Shown: piece after piece, positions 6,028-9,970 of the stretch | Layout of the letters: each line of letters begins with the position of its first letter | Numbering within the stretch: position 1 is the stretch's first letter | Assembly (NCBI GenBank): GCA_964521405.1 | Contig: CAZFRR010000122.1 | Coordinates: forward strand, 1-9,970 | Length of the DNA: 9,970 bases | Reading direction: 5' to 3' | Source of the DNA: SG8-41 sp964521405 | GTDB taxonomy: Bacteria > Pseudomonadota > Gammaproteobacteria > Burkholderiales > SG8-41 | Notes under the pieces: generated by a model | Databases searched by the model: none | What the model was told of the DNA's origin: nothing | The model's input: only the letters and a program-made list of their open reading frames with translations | Program-made: the position numbers and the translations under genes

Positions 6028-9000
6028 ACATATCCCGCACCTTCATCGAGCGGCCCGTTGCAACCAGCGTGCTGTTCGTATCGATATTGTTTTTCGGCTG
6101 GCTGGGTTTCAACACGCTGCCGGTAAACGATCTCCCCAACGTCGATTTTCCCACGATCACGGTGACGGCCCGACTGCCCGGAGCAAGCCCGGAGATCATG
6201 GCCAATACCGTGGCGCTGCCGCTCGAGCGGGAGTTCAGCCGCATCTCCGGCATCGACGAGATGACTTCTTCTTCCACCAGCGGAAACACGCGCATCACGA
6301 TCACTTTTTCCTTGAAGCGGGACATCGATTCCGCCGCCCAGGACGTTCAGACGGCCATATCGCAGGCGATCCGGCGGTTGCCGGGAGACATGCCCGAGCC
6401 GCCGACGCTGCGGAAGCTTAATCCCGCCGACGCACCGGTGCTGATACTCGCGGTCGCGGCCAAAAACACGCCCATGCAGAAGCTGGACGAGTTCGCCGAT
6501 GCCCACATCGCCCAGCGCTTTTCGACCGTTAACGGAGTCGCGCAGGTGCAGGTCTTCGGCTCCCAGAAATACGCAGTGCGCCTGTTTGTCGATCCCAACG
6601 CCCTTTCCAAGCGGGGGCTGGGATTGGACAAGGTAGTCGGTGCGATTCAGGCGGCCAATTCCAACCTGCCATCCGGATCGCTGCAGGGCAAGACGCGCAC
6701 GTACACGGTCAGGTCCGATGGCAAACTCGAGAAGGCCTCCGATTTCAACTCCCTGATCATTGCTTACAAGGACGGCATGCCGGTGCGCTTTGCCGATATC
6801 GGGCGCGCCGAGGATGGCGTCGAAAACGAGAAGATCCGCAGCTGGCACAACGGCGAGCGCGCGCTGATCCTGGCGATTTACCGCCAACCCGGTTCGAACA
6901 CGGTGGAGGTGGTGAATCAATTGCGCGAGCTGCTGCCAGAGATCGAGCGCGAAATGCCCGCGGGGGCAACGCTCAACGTGCTGGTCGACCGCTCCGAGTT
7001 CATCCGCGACTCGATCCACGAAGTGAATTTCACGCTGGTGCTGTCGATGGTGCTGGTGATCGGCGTGATCCTGGCATTCCTTCGCAATGTTCGCGCCACC
7101 CTGGTCACGGGGCTGGTCTTGCCCGCTTCGGTGCTGGGAACTTTTGCCGTAATGAGCTTGCTGGGCTACAGCCTGAACAATCTTTCGCTGATGGCGATCA
7201 CCCTCGCTGTCGGATTCGTGGTCGATGACGCCATCGTGGTGCTGGAGAACATTACGCGCCACATGGAAATGGGTAAGGACCGCCTTGCCGCATCCCTCGA
7301 GGGGGCGAAGGAGATCGGCACCACGGTCGTGACGATGACGGTTTCGCTGTCAGCGGTATTCCTGCCCATCCTTTTCATGGAAGGAATGGTTGGCAGGCTG
7401 TTTCGAGAGTTCGCGGTCACGGTCGGTATCGCCGTGCTGATCTCAGGGGTGGTTTCCCTGTCGATTACGCCCATGCTGTGCAGCCTGCTGCTGAAGCCGG
7501 AACATGCGCATGGGCGTCTCTACAACTGGTCCGAACAGATATTCAACGCGGCGCGGGACTTCTACGGGTCCACGCTGCGCTGGACATTGCGGCATGTCGG
7601 TATGGTCTTGTGGGGTTCACTCGCGGTTCTGATCGCAACCGGCTTCTTATACGCTTTGGTGTCGAAGGGATTCATCCCACGCCAGGATACTGGCGTCATC
7701 AATGGCAACACGCGGGCGCGCGAGGGCATCACTTTCAATGAAATGATCCGCCACCAGCAGTTGATTGCCGACATCATCCAGAAAAATCCCAATGTGGAGT
7801 CGGTTATGTCCACTGCAGGGCAGGGGACAGGCGGCGTGCTGGGAGACAACGTCGGGCGCTACATCATCAGGCTCAAGCCCCTCAAAGAAAGAAAGGCCAC
7901 TGCCGACGAGGTGATCCAGCAAATCCGTCGTGAGGCATCGAGTGTCCAGGGATTGCGGCTGTTTCTTTCCAATCCGCCTGCCATCCGGATCGGAGGCACG
8001 CTGTCCACCAGCGATTATGTCTTTACCTTGACCGGAACCGAATTAAGGGCGCTCTACGGCCCCGGGCAGGAACTCGAAAACCGGCTCAAGACACTTCCAA
8101 TTCTGCAGGACGTGGCAAGCAACCTGGAATTGCGCAACCCGGAGATCCAGATACGCATTCTTCGTGACCAGGCTTCCGCCCTTGGCATCAGCTCGCAACA
8201 AATCGAGCTGGCGCTCTTTAACGCTTTTGGCGGGCGACAGGTCAGCACGATCTATGGCGGCTCGGATCAATATGTCGTGCGGCTCGAGTTCGACCGGCGC
8301 TATCAAGCTGATATCAACTCGATGGAGTCGCTCTTTATCCAGAGCCCGAGCGGCGCGATGGTGCCGTTGAGCGCAGTGGCGCAGATCAAGAGCGGGGTAG
8401 GGCCTATTTCCGTCGCTCACTTCGGGCAGCTGCCGACGGTGATGATTTCCTTCAATCTGGCGCCCGGGATATCGGTGGGTGACGCGGTCATCGCTGTTCA
8501 AGCCGTTGCCGACGAGATCACTCCGCCCGGAACCGCGACATCCTTCACTGGAAGCGCCAAAGCGTTCCAGGAAGCGTTTCGCACACTGCCCATGTTGATG
8601 CTGGTCACCATCATCCTGATTTACATGATTCTCGCGATTCTCTACGAGCACTACGGGCACCCCTTCACCATTCTTACGGCACTGCCGTTTGCCGGCTTTG
8701 GCGCGCTGGCGACCTTGTTGCTGTTCCGCGAGGAGCTGAACATCTTCAGTTTCGTCGGGATCATCCTGCTGATCGGCCTGGTGAAGAAGAACGGCATCAT
8801 GATGATCGACTTCGCTCTGCAGATGCAGCGTGAGCGCAACATGCCACCGCCTGAAGCGATCGTCGAGGCGTGCCTGGTCAGGTTCCGACCCATCATGATG
8901 ACAACCGGCGCAGCGATTTTTGCGACGTTGCCGATCGCACTCGGTTATGGCGCGGGAGCGGAAACACGCAGACCACTCGGTATTGCCGTCGTCGGCGGCC

Positions 9001-9113
9001 TGGTGTTCTCGCAGTTCCTTACGCTTTATGTCACCCCGGTGTTCTATGTTGCCATGGAGCGCTTGGTCGGCTATTTCCGGCGTTACCGCGCAGCAGTGAC
9101 CGTCGGCCATTAG
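6024..9113 (+). CDS. RND-family (HAE1) multidrug efflux pump, inner-membrane transporter
   Basis: This is the proton-driven pump of the tripartite system, in the AcrB/MdtB/MdtC superfamily, expected to be a trimer with 12 membrane helices per subunit. The 1029 residues are full length. TM1 is at about 12-30. A large periplasmic loop follows (to about 333), then TM2-TM6 (about 334-490), TM7 (about 527-545), a second large loop, and TM8-TM12 (about 855-1020). Proton-relay residues are intact: Asp401-Asp402 in AVGFVVDDAIVVLENI (TM4), Lys922 in IGLVKKNGIMMIDF (TM10), and Arg955 in RFRPIMMTT, which likely matches AcrB Arg971. The start FIERPVATSVL and the early motif PVNDLPNVDFPTI are typical of HAE1 pumps, nearer to MdtB/MdtC than to AcrB in my reading. 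A heavy-metal (HME) pump is unlikely because the TM4 motif is of the DD type. The gene overlaps the adaptor by ATGA; only one pump gene is present. Substrate is unknown. Confidence 0.95.
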   Translation: MNISRTFIERPVATSVLFVSILFFGWLGFNTLPVNDLPNVDFPTITVTARLPGASPEIMANTVALPLEREFSRISGIDEMTSSSTSGNTRITITFSLKRDIDSAAQDVQTAISQAIRRLPGDMPEPPTLRKLNPADAPVLILAVAAKNTPMQKLDEFADAHIAQRFSTVNGVAQVQVFGSQKYAVRLFVDPNALSKRGLGLDKVVGAIQAANSNLPSGSLQGKTRTYTVRSDGKLEKASDFNSLIIAYKDGMPVRFADIGRAEDGVENEKIRSWHNGERALILAIYRQPGSNTVEVVNQLRELLPEIEREMPAGATLNVLVDRSEFIRDSIHEVNFTLVLSMVLVIGVILAFLRNVRATLVTGLVLPASVLGTFAVMSLLGYSLNNLSLMAITLAVGFVVDDAIVVLENITRHMEMGKDRLAASLEGAKEIGTTVVTMTVSLSAVFLPILFMEGMVGRLFREFAVTVGIAVLISGVVSLSITPMLCSLLLKPEHAHGRLYNWSEQIFNAARDFYGSTLRWTLRHVGMVLWGSLAVLIATGFLYALVSKGFIPRQDTGVINGNTRAREGITFNEMIRHQQLIADIIQKNPNVESVMSTAGQGTGGVLGDNVGRYIIRLKPLKERKATADEVIQQIRREASSVQGLRLFLSNPPAIRIGGTLSTSDYVFTLTGTELRALYGPGQELENRLKTLPILQDVASNLELRNPEIQIRILRDQASALGISSQQIELALFNAFGGRQVSTIYGGSDQYVVRLEFDRRYQADINSMESLFIQSPSGAMVPLSAVAQIKSGVGPISVAHFGQLPTVMISFNLAPGISVGDAVIAVQAVADEITPPGTATSFTGSAKAFQEAFRTLPMLMLVTIILIYMILAILYEHYGHPFTILTALPFAGFGALATLLLFREELNIFSFVGIILLIGLVKKNGIMMIDFALQMQRERNMPPPEAIVEACLVRFRPIMMTTGAAIFATLPIALGYGAGAETRRPLGIAVVGGLVFSQFLTLYVTPVFYVAMERLVGYFRRYRAAVTVGH

Positions 9114-9117
9114 CCGA

Positions 9118-9138
9118 GCAGGGGCGCGATTCCCCCTG
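9118..9138 (+). terminator. Possible weak terminator after the efflux operon
   Basis: CAGGGG and CCCCTG can form a 6-bp G+C-rich stem around a short loop within a few bases of the pump's stop. No T-run follows directly; the nearest is the TTTT in AAGGCCTTTT about ten bases later. It may be a weak terminator or just an mRNA 3' hairpin, so read-through towards the tRNA is possible. Confidence 0.35.
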
Positions 9139-9179
9139 TGAATAAGGCCTTTTCCTCTGGTTTGCCGTCGCCGGGGCAT

Positions 9180-9237
9180 AGGTTATTGAATATTTTGTTC
9201 AAAGAGTTTGACTCGATCGTCCCGAACCCGCTATAAT
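9180..9237 (+). promoter_or_regulatory. Promoter of the initiator tRNA / rRNA operon with AT-rich upstream element
   Basis: TTGACT (9208-9213) matches the -35 at five of six positions and TATAAT (9232-9237) is a perfect -10, with an 18-bp spacer. The preceding bases (about 9180-9207) are strongly AT-rich, like the UP elements of rRNA promoters. The predicted start near 9244 lies about 9 bases before the tRNA, leaving a short 5' leader for RNase P. I see no comparably good promoter between the tRNA and 16S, so this one probably drives both. Confidence 0.8.
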
Positions 9238-9252
9238 TCCAAGTCTAACTAG

Positions 9253-9329
9253 CGCGGGGTGGAGCAGTCTGGCAGCTCGTCGGGCTCATAACCCGAAGGT
9301 CATAGGTTCAAATCCTATCCCCGCTACCA
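9253..9329 (+). tRNA. Initiator tRNA-Met (fMet), anticodon CAT
   Basis: The 77-nt cloverleaf includes an encoded CCA end (9327-9329). Initiator hallmarks are visible: three consecutive G-C pairs in the anticodon stem (TCGGG-CTCATAA-CCCGA), no Watson-Crick pair at 1-72 (C9253 against T9325), and an A11-T24 D-stem pair. The acceptor stem pairs GCGGGG with CCCCGC; the T-arm is ATAGG-TTCAAAT-CCTAT. Position 72 is T rather than the A of the E. coli gene. It lies directly downstream of a strong promoter and upstream of the 16S leader. Confidence 0.96.
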
Positions 9330-9340
9330 ACTCCTGGTGT

Positions 9341-9355
9341 TGCAGAAAATCTGCA
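9341..9355 (+). repeat. Hairpin between the initiator tRNA and boxA
   Basis: TGCAGA-AAA-TCTGCA is a perfect 6-bp inverted repeat with a 3-nt loop, 12 bases after the tRNA CCA. No T-run follows, so it is not an intrinsic terminator. A role in defining the tRNA 3' trailer or its separation from pre-16S RNA is possible but inferred. Confidence 0.5.
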
Positions 9356-9369
9356 GCAGTTAGTTAGAA

Positions 9370-9381
9370 GCTCTTTAACAA
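9370..9381 (+). promoter_or_regulatory. rRNA leader boxA antitermination site
   Basis: GCTCTTTAACAA is the conserved core of boxA in proteobacterial rRNA leaders, where the NusB-NusE complex binds to allow Nus-factor antitermination. The downstream GTGTGGGCACTT (9396-9407) also matches the conserved leader segment that follows boxA in E. coli rrn operons. Its position about 130 bases before 16S is normal. Confidence 0.88.
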
Positions 9382-9460
9382 TTTACAGCCGATAAGTGTG
9401 GGCACTTGGTGTTCGGGGGTCCGCGTGTTGTCTAGCGCGGTATCTCAAGCAACATGAAGT

Positions 9461-9495
9461 GCTCGCACGACGTAACATATATACGTCAAGCGAGT
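9461..9495 (+). repeat. Imperfect hairpin in the pre-16S leader
   Basis: CTCGC (9462-9466) pairs with GCGAG (9490-9494) and GACGTA (9469-9474) with TACGTC (9482-9487), separated by a 2x2 internal loop (AC/AA) and capped by a 7-nt loop; a G-T pair can extend the base. It ends 18 bases before the mature 16S 5' end. It is probably part of the leader fold seen by processing enzymes. Confidence 0.55.
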
Positions 9496-9513
9496 TAATA
9501 CTTTGCAGTGATT

Positions 9514-9970
<457 letters not shown>

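Noticed and set aside
5739..7262. 507-residue open frame on the minus strand across the adaptor/pump junction
   Set aside because: It is antisense to two genes with clear families. Its His/Arg/Gln-rich composition is typical of a shadow frame in GC-rich DNA, and no domain is recognisable.
8043..9179. 378-residue minus-strand frame opposite the end of the pump gene
   Set aside because: It is a shadow of the pump's second half. It is rich in His, Arg and Gln with no hydrophobic core or motif.

Overview
The window looks like a stretch of chromosome from a sulfur-oxidising betaproteobacterium. Two lines of evidence agree. The right end enters a 16S rRNA gene whose first 457 nt have a betaproteobacterial character (for example the GGAATTTTGGACAATGGGGG region and GAAGAAGGCCTTCGGGTTG). 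The left end carries aprA and sat, the two enzymes that turn sulfite into sulfate through adenosine phosphosulfate (APS) with ATP formation. The DNA is GC-rich and compact. I cannot name a family or genus from this much 16S by eye.

Layout. (1) 1-1725, plus strand: aprA, missing its N-terminus because the window opens inside it. (2) 1726-1808: a short convergent gap with a strong bidirectional intrinsic terminator and a second small hairpin. (3) 1809-3026, minus strand: sat. (4) 3027-3337: a divergent intergenic region holding a 14-bp palindrome just upstream of sat and a plausible extended -10 promoter for the efflux genes. (5) 3338-9113, plus strand: a complete tripartite efflux operon (outer-membrane factor, periplasmic adaptor, RND pump) whose genes overlap by ATGA junctions. 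(6) 9114-9252: a weak hairpin and a good promoter with an AT-rich upstream element. (7) 9253-9329: initiator tRNA-Met. (8) 9330-9513: an rRNA leader with boxA and several hairpins. (9) 9514-9970: the 5' part of 16S rRNA.

How the genes work together. In sulfur oxidisers AprBA oxidises sulfite plus AMP to APS, and Sat converts APS plus pyrophosphate to ATP and sulfate. The three efflux proteins would form one envelope-spanning, proton-driven pump; no regulator or substrate-specific gene is present to say what it exports. The initiator tRNA and 16S appear to share one promoter.

I see no CRISPR array, insertion sequence, phage, toxin-antitoxin or defence genes, and nothing that amounts to an undescribed multi-gene system. 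The most notable details are the initiator tRNA placed inside the rRNA leader, the likely non-ATG start of the outer-membrane factor, and the palindrome before sat.
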